Positions 32,982 through 42,369 of a stretch of DNA of 64,000 nt are shown piece by piece. Every line of letters begins with the position of its first letter. Position 1 is the first letter of the stretch. Where the stretch lies: positions 62,001-126,000 of the forward strand of contig CAXAUZ010000004.1 in assembly GCA_963972525.1 (NCBI GenBank). The letters run 5' to 3'. Source of the DNA: Salinilacustrithrix sp003476595 (GTDB taxonomy: Bacteria; Actinomycetota; Acidimicrobiia; Acidimicrobiales; Salinilacustritrichaceae). The position numbers were made by a program, and so were the translations under genes. The notes under the pieces were generated by a model. The model saw nothing but the letters and a program-made list of their open reading frames with translations. It searched no databases and was not told where the DNA came from.

Positions 32982-33686
32982 TCAGCCGAGCAGCTCGGCG
33001 ACCTCGTGCAGCGCCCGGGCCACCAGGTGCTCCTCGCCGGGGTCCTCCACCGCCTCGTGGGCCCACAGGTACGCGTAGGGGATGTGCACCGCCCGGCCGC
33101 CCAGCTCCAGCACCGGCAGCACGTCGGAGCGGACGCTGTTGCCGACCATGCAGAAGCGCGCCGGTTCGATGCCGTGGCGCTCGAGGATGGCGCGGTAGGT
33201 GCCGGCATCCTTCTCGGCGACGATCTCCACCGCGTCGAAGTGGTCGGCGATGCCGGACGCGGCGACCTTGGACTCCTGGTGCCACAGGTCGCCCTTGGTG
33301 ATGAGGATCAGGTGCAGGCCCCGGGCGCGGAAGCCCTCGATGGCCTCGGCGACGCCGTCGAGCAGCTCGACCGGGTGGTCGAGGAGGTCCTTGCCGAAGT
33401 CGAGGATGGTGGAGATGGCCTCGGTGGGGATGGCGCCACCGGTGACCTCGATGGCGGTCTCCACGAGGGAGAGGGTGAAGCCCTTGGCGCCGTAGCCGAA
33501 CAGGCGCAGGTTGCGCTGCTCGGTCTCCAGCATCCGCCGTTCGAGCTCGTCGACGTCGAGGTCGACGTGGTCGGCGAGGAGGGCGTGGTAGCGCTGGTGG
33601 GTCTCGTGGAAGCGGTTCTCCGAGTGCCAGAGCGTGTCGTCGGCGTCGATGCCGAGGTGGGTCACCCCGGCCAGCGGTGCCGTCAC
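32982..33686 (-). CDS. HAD-superfamily hydrolase
   Basis: 234 residues. Motif I is IDADDTLW with nucleophile Asp14 and acid/base Asp16; motif II is ITKGD, and the later Lys and GNSVRSD motif IV are present. The helical cap lies about 20-95. Length and motif order fit a phosphatase of the haloacid-dehalogenase fold, substrate unknown. GTG 33686 overlaps the CopC-like gene's stop (GTGA). A longer frame upstream would run through the CopC gene and is rejected. Confidence 0.85.
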   Translation of the reverse strand: MTAPLAGVTHLGIDADDTLWHSENRFHETHQRYHALLADHVDLDVDELERRMLETEQRNLRLFGYGAKGFTLSLVETAIEVTGGAIPTEAISTILDFGKDLLDHPVELLDGVAEAIEGFRARGLHLILITKGDLWHQESKVAASGIADHFDAVEIVAEKDAGTYRAILERHGIEPARFCMVGNSVRSDVLPVLELGGRAVHIPYAYLWAHEAVEDPGEEHLVARALHEVAELLG

Positions 33687-34174
33687 CGCCCGCTCCCGCG
33701 GCGGCCACCGGGGCGCAGGAAGATGGCCGCGGGCACGCCGAGGGCGAAGAGCCACACGAGCCAGATGCCCCAGCCGCCGCCCTGGGCCTTCGTGACCTCG
33801 AACGTGAACGTGCCCTCGCTCTCGCCGTCCCCGTCGTCAGCCATGGCGTGCCAGTGGACGATGTGCTGGCCGACGTCGAGCGGCTCGACCTCGATCTCGA
33901 CCGTCGAGGACCGGGCGTCGACGCGCGGCTCGCCCACGGTGACGTCGGTGCCGGCCGGGTCGGTGACCTCGATCGACACCGGCCCGTCCGGGTCGAAGGC
34001 GAGCAGGGTCATCTCGACCGACTCCACGCCCTCCGGCACCGTGCCCCCGACCGGGGGATCGGACTCCAGCAGCTCGGCGTGAGCGCCGGCGGGGGGCGCG
34101 GCGGTGGCGAGGGTCAGGAGCGTGAGCAGGACGGCCACCGCGGCGGTCCGAACGGGTGAGGGCAGCGATCGCAC
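33683..34174 (-). CDS. CopC-domain periplasmic/membrane protein
   Basis: 163 residues. A signal peptide ends AGA-HAE, leaving an N-terminal His as in CopC. The CopC fold follows ('LESDPPVGGTVPEGVESVEM', 'VGQHIVHWHAMADD') and a C-terminal membrane helix (about 133-152) ends in RPGGRRGSGR. The usual DGH motif of CopC is absent here (DDGDGES), so copper binding may be weak or limited to the N-terminal site. GTG start. Coupled to the HAD gene downstream. Confidence 0.8.
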   Translation of the reverse strand: MRSLPSPVRTAAVAVLLTLLTLATAAPPAGAHAELLESDPPVGGTVPEGVESVEMTLLAFDPDGPVSIEVTDPAGTDVTVGEPRVDARSSTVEIEVEPLDVGQHIVHWHAMADDGDGESEGTFTFEVTKAQGGGWGIWLVWLFALGVPAAIFLRPGGRRGSGR

Positions 34175-34252
34175 GTCCTGAGTCTGACGCCCGCCGGCGC
34201 GAGCGCGCGACCCGGGCCGACGGCGGTTGGCAACGTGCGTTACCTTCGCCTC

Positions 34253-35521
34253 ATGGACTTCCGGCTGCCCGACCACCTCGTCTCCCTGCTCGCCGAGCTC
34301 GACACCTTCATCGACGACGTCATCGCGCCCATCCAGGCGCGTGACGACAACGAGCGGTTCTTCGATCACCGGCGCGAGGACGCCCGCACCGACTGGGACC
34401 GGGGCGGCCTGCCGAACGAGGAGTGGGAGGCCCTGCTCGGCGAGATGCGCCGGGCCGCCGACGAGGCCGGCTTCCTTCGCTACCACCTGCCCGAGCGCTT
34501 CGGCGGCAAGGGTGGGTCGAACTTCGACATGGCGGTGATCCGCGAGCACCTGGCCGCCAAGGGGCTCGGGCTGTTCAACGACCTGCAGAACGAGAGCTCC
34601 ATCGTCGGGAACTTCCCGACCGTGCTGATGATGGAGAAGTACGGCTCGGAGGCCCAGCAGGAGGAGTGGATCCCCAAGATGCTGGAGGGCAAGGCCGGCA
34701 TCGCCTTCGGCCTCACCGAGCCCAACCACGGCTCCGACGCCACCTGGATGGAGACCCGCGCCGAGCGCGACGGTGACGAATGGGTCATCAACGGCGAGAA
34801 GATGTGGAACACCGGCGTCCACAAGGCCACCCACGACTTCGTCTTCGCCCGCACCAGCGGCGACGACGGCGAGGCCGCCGGCATCTCCTGCTTCATCGTC
34901 CCGATGTCCAACGACGGGGTGAAGATCGAGGAGTACTACTGGACCTTCAACATGCCGACCGACCACGCCCGCGTGTCGTTCACCAACGTGCGCGTCCGCG
35001 CCGAGGACGTGCTCGGCCCCATCGACAACGGCCTGCAGGTCGCGCAGCTGTTCGTGCACGAGAACCGGATCCGCCAGGCGGCGTCCTCGCTCGGCGCCGC
35101 GCAGTACTGCATCGACACGGCGGCCAAGTACGCCAAGGACCGCCGGGTGTTCGGCAAGTCGCTGGCGGCGAACCAGGCCATCCAGTTCCCCCTCGCCGAG
35201 CTGCACACCGAGGCCGCCATGCTGCGGGCCCTCATCCGCCAGACCGCCTGGGAGATGGACCGGGTCGACCACGGCATGGAGATCTCCGAGAAGGTCGCCA
35301 TGTGCAACTACCGGGGCAACCGCCTGGTGTGCGACGCCGCCGACCGCGCCATGCAGACCTGCGGTGGCATGGGGTACTCGCGCCACATGGCCTTCGAGCA
35401 CATCTACCGCCACCACCGCCGCTACCGGATCACCGAGGGCGCCGAGGAGATCCAGATCCGCCGCGTCGCCGCCCACCTGTTCGGCTTCACCGGCGCGGGC
35501 CGGGGCTCCACCGCCCGCTGA
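34253..35521 (+). CDS. Acyl-CoA dehydrogenase
   Basis: 422 residues from ATG 34253 (a GTG six codons earlier is possible). FAD-dependent dehydrogenase of acyl-CoA beta-oxidation or related pathways. Middle-domain signature FGLTEPNHGSDATWMET, the C-terminal helix bundle with RVFGKSLAANQAIQFPLA and the cofactor-site 'QTCGGMGYSRHMAFEHIYR' are intact; the catalytic base would be in the EGAEEIQIRR region. The chain-length preference is not readable. TACCTT lies 6 bases before the ATG, supporting a leaderless start. A long inverted repeat follows the stop. Confidence 0.94.
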   Translation: MDFRLPDHLVSLLAELDTFIDDVIAPIQARDDNERFFDHRREDARTDWDRGGLPNEEWEALLGEMRRAADEAGFLRYHLPERFGGKGGSNFDMAVIREHLAAKGLGLFNDLQNESSIVGNFPTVLMMEKYGSEAQQEEWIPKMLEGKAGIAFGLTEPNHGSDATWMETRAERDGDEWVINGEKMWNTGVHKATHDFVFARTSGDDGEAAGISCFIVPMSNDGVKIEEYYWTFNMPTDHARVSFTNVRVRAEDVLGPIDNGLQVAQLFVHENRIRQAASSLGAAQYCIDTAAKYAKDRRVFGKSLAANQAIQFPLAELHTEAAMLRALIRQTAWEMDRVDHGMEISEKVAMCNYRGNRLVCDAADRAMQTCGGMGYSRHMAFEHIYRHHRRYRITEGAEEIQIRRVAAHLFGFTGAGRGSTAR

Positions 35522-35525
35522 CCCA

Positions 35526-35609
35526 GGAATCTGGCAGCGGGAGCGGAACAGGAGGAGCGCCCTTTCGGCGGCTCTCGTCAGTCCTGTTCCGCCTCCGCTG
35601 CCAGATTCC
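35526..35609. terminator. 28-base inverted repeat between acyl-CoA dehydrogenase and DUF2277 genes
   Basis: Arms 35526-35553 and 35582-35609 are complementary at 26 of 28 positions with a 28-base spacer. Each arm is a copy of the dispersed GTTCCGC/GCGGAAC element. The right arm encodes the last codons of the convergent DUF2277 gene (tail RNLAAEAEQD). The position suits a bidirectional terminator. Confidence 0.65.
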
Positions 35610-35844
35610 TTCGGCGGTTCGGCGGGACCGTCTTCGGCGGCTGCTTCCGGGGCGGGAGCTCCTCGAGCATCCGGGCCGCGACGGCAGCGATGTCGGCGAC
35701 GGCCCGGTCGAAGGGCTCCTGGGTCGCCGCGCTCGGATGGCGGATGCCGCTGAGCTTGCGGACGAACTGCCGGGCGGCGGCCTCGACCTCCTCCGGCGTG
35801 GCCGCCGGCTCGAGCCCCCGCAGCGTGGTGATCGATCGGCACAT
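35578..35844 (-). CDS. DUF2277 protein
   Basis: 88 residues, starting MCRSITTLRGL, the typical beginning of DUF2277, with 'AARQFVRKLSG' and 'FDRAVADIAAVAARML' conserved blocks. No function is established for the family. The last 10 or so residues come from a repeat element and may not be part of the original protein. TACCGT lies 7 bases before the ATG. It is divergent from the PhyH gene across 45 bases. Confidence 0.85.
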   Translation of the reverse strand: MCRSITTLRGLEPAATPEEVEAAARQFVRKLSGIRHPSAATQEPFDRAVADIAAVAARMLEELPPRKQPPKTVPPNRRRNLAAEAEQD

Positions 35845-35889
35845 GGGGTCGACGGTACCGAGCGCTGCCAGGACGTAGTGTCCCGATCC

Positions 35890-36771
35890 ATGACCGAAGT
35901 GGGGGAGCACCTGTTGACCACGCGCGACGTGGCCGAGTTCGTCGCCCGCGGGTTCCTGGCCCTGCCGGCCGTGGTCCCGGACGCGCTGAACGCCGCCGCC
36001 GTGGAGGAGCTCGGGCAGATCCTGGCGACGTGGGGGTCCGACGCCCGGCCCTACGCCCCGTCCAGCGGGCAGCCGCTCTCGACGATCTACCCGGAGCCGT
36101 CGGCGATCGGTGCCGTGCTGCGCCACCCGCCGGTGGCCGGTGCGGTGCGGTCGCTGCTCGGCGCCGACCCGGTGTTCGACCACGACTTCGTGCACCACAA
36201 GCCCGCCGGCGACCCCTTCGGCCAGCCGCTGCACCAGGACGCCATGGTCGACCCCACCGTGGCCTTCGATGTGCAGCTCTTCTACTTCCCCAACGAGGTG
36301 GCGCCCGGTGGCGGCGGCACCGGGTTCGTGCCCGGCACCCACCTGCGCCGGGTCCACGAGACCGACGTCGGTCGCTACGTGCACGTCGCCGGCGAGCGGC
36401 AGTGGGAGGGGCCGGCCGGCAGCGTCGTGCTGTTCCACCAGGGCCTGTGGCACCGGGGCATGCCGAACCCGTCGGCGACCGACCGGCTCATGTACAAGAT
36501 CCGCCTCAACCCGACCGAGCCCCAGGTGCGCCACTGGGACACCGGCGACCTCGACGAGCTCCACAACGGCCCCGACGACCACCTCTTCGCCCGCTTCCGC
36601 ACCGACTCGGTCGCCGGCGTCCTGCGCCACCGCGAGCCGTGGCAGGGCGAGGCCGACCACCGCCTCGAGCTGGCCGCCCGGGCCACCCTGTGGCGCTACC
36701 TCACCGGCGACGACCGCTTCGACGTGGACTGGTACCTCACCCGCACCGAGACCCGGTCGGGGCTGGCATGA
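35890..36771 (+). CDS. Phytanoyl-CoA dioxygenase (PhyH) family protein
   Basis: 293 residues, double-stranded beta-helix Fe(II)/2-oxoglutarate oxygenase. The facial triad is His115 and Asp117 (HQD) with His188 (LWHRG), and Arg199 can bind 2-oxoglutarate. Family members hydroxylate acyl-CoAs, ectoine, halogenated or amino-acid substrates; none can be chosen here. TAGTGT lies 8 bases before ATG 35890. The stop overlaps the next start (ATGA). Confidence 0.88.
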   Translation: MTEVGEHLLTTRDVAEFVARGFLALPAVVPDALNAAAVEELGQILATWGSDARPYAPSSGQPLSTIYPEPSAIGAVLRHPPVAGAVRSLLGADPVFDHDFVHHKPAGDPFGQPLHQDAMVDPTVAFDVQLFYFPNEVAPGGGGTGFVPGTHLRRVHETDVGRYVHVAGERQWEGPAGSVVLFHQGLWHRGMPNPSATDRLMYKIRLNPTEPQVRHWDTGDLDELHNGPDDHLFARFRTDSVAGVLRHREPWQGEADHRLELAARATLWRYLTGDDRFDVDWYLTRTETRSGLA

Positions 36772-37046
36772 CGATGGACCCGACCACGCAGCGCCAGCAG
36801 GTGCTGTTCCTCTACCTCGAGCACAGCGGCCTCGACGGGCGCGTCGTGGCGTGGTCGTTCCACGACGGCAGCGGCCGCGCCACCGACCTCGACGGCTCGC
36901 CGCCCTACGCCACCGGCACCGCAGCGCTGCGCGACGGCTGGCGGCTGCTCCAGGTGTCACCCGTGCCCCAGCGCATCCCCGGCGCCGAGCGCGTGGCCGG
37001 TCGCCTCGAGCACGAGCTCGTCCTCGAGCGCATCGTGGAGGCCTGA
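36768..37046 (+). CDS. Small unknown protein coupled to PhyH
   Basis: 92 residues, start overlapping the PhyH stop by 4 bases. No known domain. The sequence runs as beta strands and turns ('QVLFLYLEHSGLDGRVVAWSF'), then a 'GWRLLQVSPVPQRI' strand and a charged C-terminal helix. Tight coupling suggests it works with the dioxygenase or was long co-inherited with it. A copy of the dispersed element follows 4 bases after the stop. Confidence 0.65.
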   Translation: MTMDPTTQRQQVLFLYLEHSGLDGRVVAWSFHDGSGRATDLDGSPPYATGTAALRDGWRLLQVSPVPQRIPGAERVAGRLEHELVLERIVEA

Positions 37047-37050
37047 GCGC

Positions 37051-37072
37051 GTTCCGCAGCCGCTGCCAGAAG
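37051..37072 (+). repeat. Copy of dispersed GTTCCGC-CCGCTGCC element
   Basis: Reads GTTCCGCAGCCGCTGCCAGA then AG, starting 4 bases after a stop codon, in the 54-base gap between convergent genes. A short TCCGGA-N7-TCCGGA repeat (37074-37092) follows. Confidence 0.6.
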
Positions 37073-37100
37073 CTCCGGATGGAACGTCCGGAAGTACGGG

Positions 37101-38576
37101 TCAGTCCCGGGCCGCGGCCCAGCGGTGCTCGCGCTCGCCCATCGGCGTGGCGGGCGGACCGTCGACGAAGGGCCACAGCTCCTCGGCGATCTTGCGCCAG
37201 TTGTTCGTCGCCCCCAGCTCGCCCATGAGCGCAGCCAGGCCGAGGTTGATGCGCTGGATGATGACGAACGACGGCGGCACGTTGGCGGCCTTCATGATGT
37301 CGCCGTAGGGGCCGCTGGCGTCGAAGATCCGCCGGATCGACTCCGATGCGTACTCCGGGGTCATGGTCGCTTCGCCGTCCTCGAGCACCCACTCGTAGAA
37401 GTGGCTGAAGTACTCCTCGACCAGCTCGTCGGAGAACGGCTCGCCCGGCTTGAGGAGGCCGATCTCCTCGATGGTGCGCCGGAAGGACTCGACGTCGCGG
37501 TGCAGCACCATCGAGCGCACGAGCGAGGAGAACGTGTCGACCTCCGCGGGCGTGAAGCGCTTCACCAGGCCGAAGTCGAGGAAGACCACCTGCCCGCCGG
37601 GACGGAACAGGTAGTTGCCGGGGTGGGGGTCGCCGTTGAAGGCCCGGAACCGGTAGAGGCTGCGGAACACGAAGCGGAAGATCGTCTCCGCCGCCAGGTC
37701 CTTCTCCTCCTGGGACCAGGTGAGGACCTCGTCGAAGCGGGCGCCCTCGGCCAGCTCGGTGGTGAGCACCCGGCGGCTGCTGAGCTCGTGCACGACGGCG
37801 GGCACGTGGATGAAGGGGTGGTCGGCGTAGTGGTCCACGAACAGCTGCTGGTTGGCCGCCTCCAGCTCGTAGTCGAGCTCCTCGAGGATGCGCTCGCGCA
37901 GCTCCTCCACGATCGGCCCCGACTCCAGGCCGGGGAACATCACGCCGAGGCCGCCGAAGATCAGGTTGGCGCTGCCCAGGTCGGACTCGATGGCCTCGTC
38001 GATGCCGGGGTACTGCACCTTCACCGCGACCGCCCGCCCGTCGGAAGTGATCGCCCGGTGCACCTGGCCGATGGACGCCGAGGCGATCGGCACGGGGTCC
38101 CACTGGAGGAACAGCTCGTCGGGGTGGGCGCCGAGCTCGGACTCGACGACCCCCGCGGCCAGCTCGCCGCTCATGGGGGGTGCGTCGGCCTGCAGCTGGG
38201 CCAGGGCCTCGCGCACGTGGGGCGGCATGCCGGAGTCGAGGTAGCTGGCCATCTGGCCGAGCTTCATCATGGCGCCCTTCATGTGCCCCAGGGTCTCGGT
38301 GATCTGGGCGGCGGTGCGCATCTCGAACCGGGTGTCGAGGGCCTGGCGGCGCTCGGCGCCGGCGAAGGTGCGGCGGGCGCGGTGCAGCGCGAACGCGCCG
38401 CCCGCTCGGCCGCCCATGGTCGCCAGCTGGCGCCGGCGCGCCGCGCCCTGCCGGACCGAGAAGCTCCCGGCGGGCATCCCCCGCCCGATCAGGCGGCGCC
38501 CGACGACCCAGCCGGCCGCGGCCAGGCCGATGGCGAGGGCCGCGCCCTTCTTGGTCAGATCCGGGGTGCTGGGCAC
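37101..38576 (-). CDS. UbiB/ABC1 (AarF-like) atypical kinase
   Basis: 491 residues. One hydrophobic helix near 11-25, then the family hallmarks: KLGQ (MKLGQMAS), the Ala-rich loop PIASASIGQVH replacing the usual glycine loop, VAVKVQYP with the ATP Lys, NGDPHPGNYLF (catalytic loop) and FLDFGLVKRF (metal-binding DFG). UbiB proteins are atypical ATPases linked to quinone synthesis or lipid handling. No quinone gene is near. GTG start with TACGAT 7 bases before it. It lies downstream of the amidase gene with a terminator-like hairpin between. Confidence 0.92.
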   Translation of the reverse strand: MPSTPDLTKKGAALAIGLAAAGWVVGRRLIGRGMPAGSFSVRQGAARRRQLATMGGRAGGAFALHRARRTFAGAERRQALDTRFEMRTAAQITETLGHMKGAMMKLGQMASYLDSGMPPHVREALAQLQADAPPMSGELAAGVVESELGAHPDELFLQWDPVPIASASIGQVHRAITSDGRAVAVKVQYPGIDEAIESDLGSANLIFGGLGVMFPGLESGPIVEELRERILEELDYELEAANQQLFVDHYADHPFIHVPAVVHELSSRRVLTTELAEGARFDEVLTWSQEEKDLAAETIFRFVFRSLYRFRAFNGDPHPGNYLFRPGGQVVFLDFGLVKRFTPAEVDTFSSLVRSMVLHRDVESFRRTIEEIGLLKPGEPFSDELVEEYFSHFYEWVLEDGEATMTPEYASESIRRIFDASGPYGDIMKAANVPPSFVIIQRINLGLAALMGELGATNNWRKIAEELWPFVDGPPATPMGEREHRWAAARD

Positions 38577-38623
38577 CCCGCGGATCGTACGGACGCGGCC
38601 GTGCCGGTGGAAAAGGCGCGACA

Positions 38624-38640
38624 GGGAGCTGCCAGCTCCT
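38624..38640 (-). terminator. Hairpin after the amidase gene
   Basis: GGAGCT-GCC-AGCTCC (38625-38639) lies 11 bases past the amidase stop. Read on the minus strand it is followed about 10 bases later by TTTT. It separates amidase from the UbiB-like gene. Confidence 0.6.
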
Positions 38641-38650
38641 CAGGCGCGGC

Positions 38651-40072
38651 TCAGGGCAGCGGGGCCGGACGGCGGTCGGCCCAGGGGAGCAGCTGCTCGA
38701 CCTGCGCGGCCACGCGCAGCAGCACGGCCTCCTGCCACGGTCCGGCGACGACCTGGGCGCCGACGGGCAGGCCGGTGTCGCTGGCCTGGTGCACCGGGAG
38801 GGAGATGGCGGGCAGGCCGCTCATGTTGAACATCGAGGTGTAGCTCACCGTGGCCAGCACCGTCATCGACGTGTCGGCAGGCGCCTCGGTGATCTCCCGC
38901 AGGATCTGGCCGGCGGGCGGGGGCTGGATCGGCATCGTGGGGGTGACGAGGACGTCGAACTCCTGGCCCCACTGGGCGTTGACCTTGCGGGTCCAGCGCT
39001 GGAGGGCCGCGACCGCGCTCACGTAGCTGAGGCTGTCGACCTTCTCGGCGTAGCCCCGGTTGGCCCGGTTGTTCGCCTGGACGCGGTCCCAGTCGACGTC
39101 GAAGTCGGAGAGCCCGGCGTTGACGACGTGCACGAACCCGGCGATGAAGTCCTCGGCGAAGGGCTGGAACTCGTGCTCGACGATCTCGTGGCCGGCGTCG
39201 GCCAGCGCGGCGACGGTGCGCTCCACGGCGGCGACGCACTCCGGGTCGACGTCGAGCCCGAGGGTCGAGGTGGTCATGGACGCGATGCGCAGCCGGCCGG
39301 GATCGGCGCCGACCTCGTCGAGGAAGGGGCGCTCCGGTGCCGGTGCGTTCCACCAGGCGAGGGGATCGAACACGGCGATGGCGTCGAGGGCCGCCGCGGT
39401 GTCGGCCACCGTGCGCGACACCACGCCCTGGGTGGAGGCACCCTCCCAGGCCACGGTCTGGTCGACGACGCGGCCCCGGGCCGGCTTCAGGCCGACGAGG
39501 CCGGTGCAGGTGGCCGGGATGCGGATGGAGCCGCCACCGTCGCTGGCGTGGGCGATGGTGAACATCCCGCCGGCCACCGCCGCGGAGGCGCCGCCGGACG
39601 AGCCGCCGGAGGTGCGGTCGAGGTCCCACGGGTTGCGGGTGATGCCGTAGCGGTCGTTCTCGGTGGCGGTGACGGTGCCGAACTCGGGGGAGTTGCTGGT
39701 GCCGCACAGCAGGAAGCCGGCGTCCTCCAGGCGCTGCACGACGAGGCCGCTCTCCTCCGCCGGCGCGTCCGACGCGCCCGGGGACCCGAACGTGCAGGGC
39801 CACCCCTGCACCGGGTGCAGGTCCTTGATCGGCAGCGGCACCCCGAAGAACGGGGGCAGGTCGTCCGGGCCGTCGTCGGCCAGGCGCTCGGTGGCGGCGT
39901 TCGCCCGGGCTCGGGCGTCGTCCTCGTCGAGCCAGACCACGGCGTTCAGCGCCGGGTTCCGCTCGGCGATGGCGGTCAGGGTGGCATCCATGACCTCGGT
40001 GGGGGAGACCTCGCCGCGCCGGATGGCGGCGGCCAGGTCGAGGGCAGAGCTGCGGTCGAGGTCGGGCTGCAC
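38651..40072 (-). CDS. Amidase (amidase-signature family)
   Basis: 473 residues. The Ser-cisSer-Lys triad is visible: Lys in PLPIKDLHPV (near 81), cis-Ser in TSGGSSGGASAAVAGG (near 155) and nucleophile Ser in DGGGSIRIPA (near 180). Hydrolyses C-N bonds of amides; it could be a nitrile- or amino-acid-amide amidase, not GatA, as no gatB/C is present. GTG start 10 bases after the LysR gene on the same strand, so the two form an operon. Confidence 0.9.
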   Translation of the reverse strand: MQPDLDRSSALDLAAAIRRGEVSPTEVMDATLTAIAERNPALNAVVWLDEDDARARANAATERLADDGPDDLPPFFGVPLPIKDLHPVQGWPCTFGSPGASDAPAEESGLVVQRLEDAGFLLCGTSNSPEFGTVTATENDRYGITRNPWDLDRTSGGSSGGASAAVAGGMFTIAHASDGGGSIRIPATCTGLVGLKPARGRVVDQTVAWEGASTQGVVSRTVADTAAALDAIAVFDPLAWWNAPAPERPFLDEVGADPGRLRIASMTTSTLGLDVDPECVAAVERTVAALADAGHEIVEHEFQPFAEDFIAGFVHVVNAGLSDFDVDWDRVQANNRANRGYAEKVDSLSYVSAVAALQRWTRKVNAQWGQEFDVLVTPTMPIQPPPAGQILREITEAPADTSMTVLATVSYTSMFNMSGLPAISLPVHQASDTGLPVGAQVVAGPWQEAVLLRVAAQVEQLLPWADRRPAPLP

Positions 40073-40082
40073 GGCGCGAACG

Positions 40083-40961
40083 CTACTGAGCGCCTGCGAG
40101 GAGGGTGGCGGCGAGCTCGTCCACGGCCGGATCGGGGCGGGCGCCGGTCCGGCGGGCCAGCACCAGGCGGCGGACGACGAGGTCGCGGTGCACGACGCGG
40201 AGCCCCTCGACCGACCCGAGCCCGGCGAGGGGCAGCACGGTCCAGCCCACGCCGAGCAGGGCCATCTCTCGCAGCACCTCGGGCTGGTTGGACTCGGCCA
40301 CGACCTCGAAGCCGGCGCCGGCCCGGCGCAGGGCGTCGGCGACGACCTGCCGGGTGTGCGAGCCGCTCGGGAACGTCACCCACGGCCCCCAACCGGCGGG
40401 GGTGACGTCGACCGCGTCGCCGGGGGCGAGCACGCTGAGGGGGTCGTCGAGCAGCGGCTGGGTCGTGAGGCCTGCGGGCAGGTCGTCGGTCTCCACGCAC
40501 ACGACGAGGTCGAGCTCCCCGCGGACGAGCCGCCGCACGAGCGGGCCCGAGGGGTCCACGGCGAGCAGCAGGTCGACCTCGGGCCGCTGGCGGCGGTGAG
40601 CCCGCAGCACGTCGCGGAAGTGGTGGGTGGCGGCAGCGTCGATCATGCCGAGCCGGACGACCCCGCTCGTGCCGGTGCGGCGCGACGCCAGCCACCGGGC
40701 CAGGTCGCGCGTGGCGGCGACGGTTGCCTCGGCGTAGCGCAGGACGGGCTCGTGGTCGCGGGCCGGCACCCGGCGGCGTCCGTCGCGCTCGAACAGGGCG
40801 ATGCCGAGTCGGCGCTCGAGCTCGGCGATGCCCTGCGACAGCGCCGACGGGGACACGCCGACCGAGGCGGCGGCCTCGCCCCAGGTGTCGTGGCGGTCGA
40901 TGGCCACGAGGTACTCGAGCTGCTGGGTGGTGACCTGCAGCGTCGTCGGCGGTGGTCGCAC
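40083..40961 (-). CDS. LysR-family regulator
   Basis: 292 residues. The N-terminal HTH (about 10-70: 'WGEAAASVGVSPSALSQGIAELERRLG') is followed by a two-lobed effector domain. It is the first gene of an operon with the amidase; LysR proteins often regulate a divergent neighbour, which here is inositol-phosphate synthase 69 bases away. GTG start with TACTGT 7 bases before it. The effector is unknown. Confidence 0.9.
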   Translation of the reverse strand: MRPPPTTLQVTTQQLEYLVAIDRHDTWGEAAASVGVSPSALSQGIAELERRLGIALFERDGRRRVPARDHEPVLRYAEATVAATRDLARWLASRRTGTSGVVRLGMIDAAATHHFRDVLRAHRRQRPEVDLLLAVDPSGPLVRRLVRGELDLVVCVETDDLPAGLTTQPLLDDPLSVLAPGDAVDVTPAGWGPWVTFPSGSHTRQVVADALRRAGAGFEVVAESNQPEVLREMALLGVGWTVLPLAGLGSVEGLRVVHRDLVVRRLVLARRTGARPDPAVDELAATLLAGAQ

Positions 40962-41030
40962 CCCCGCGACAGTAGTTCAGTGTTCCTGAACCAACGTTGT
41001 GTTTCCTCCACGATGCTTCATGATGGTCGG

Positions 41031-42344
<1,314 letters not shown>

Positions 42345-42369
42345 CCCGGGCGCCAGCCCCCGGCCGGCC

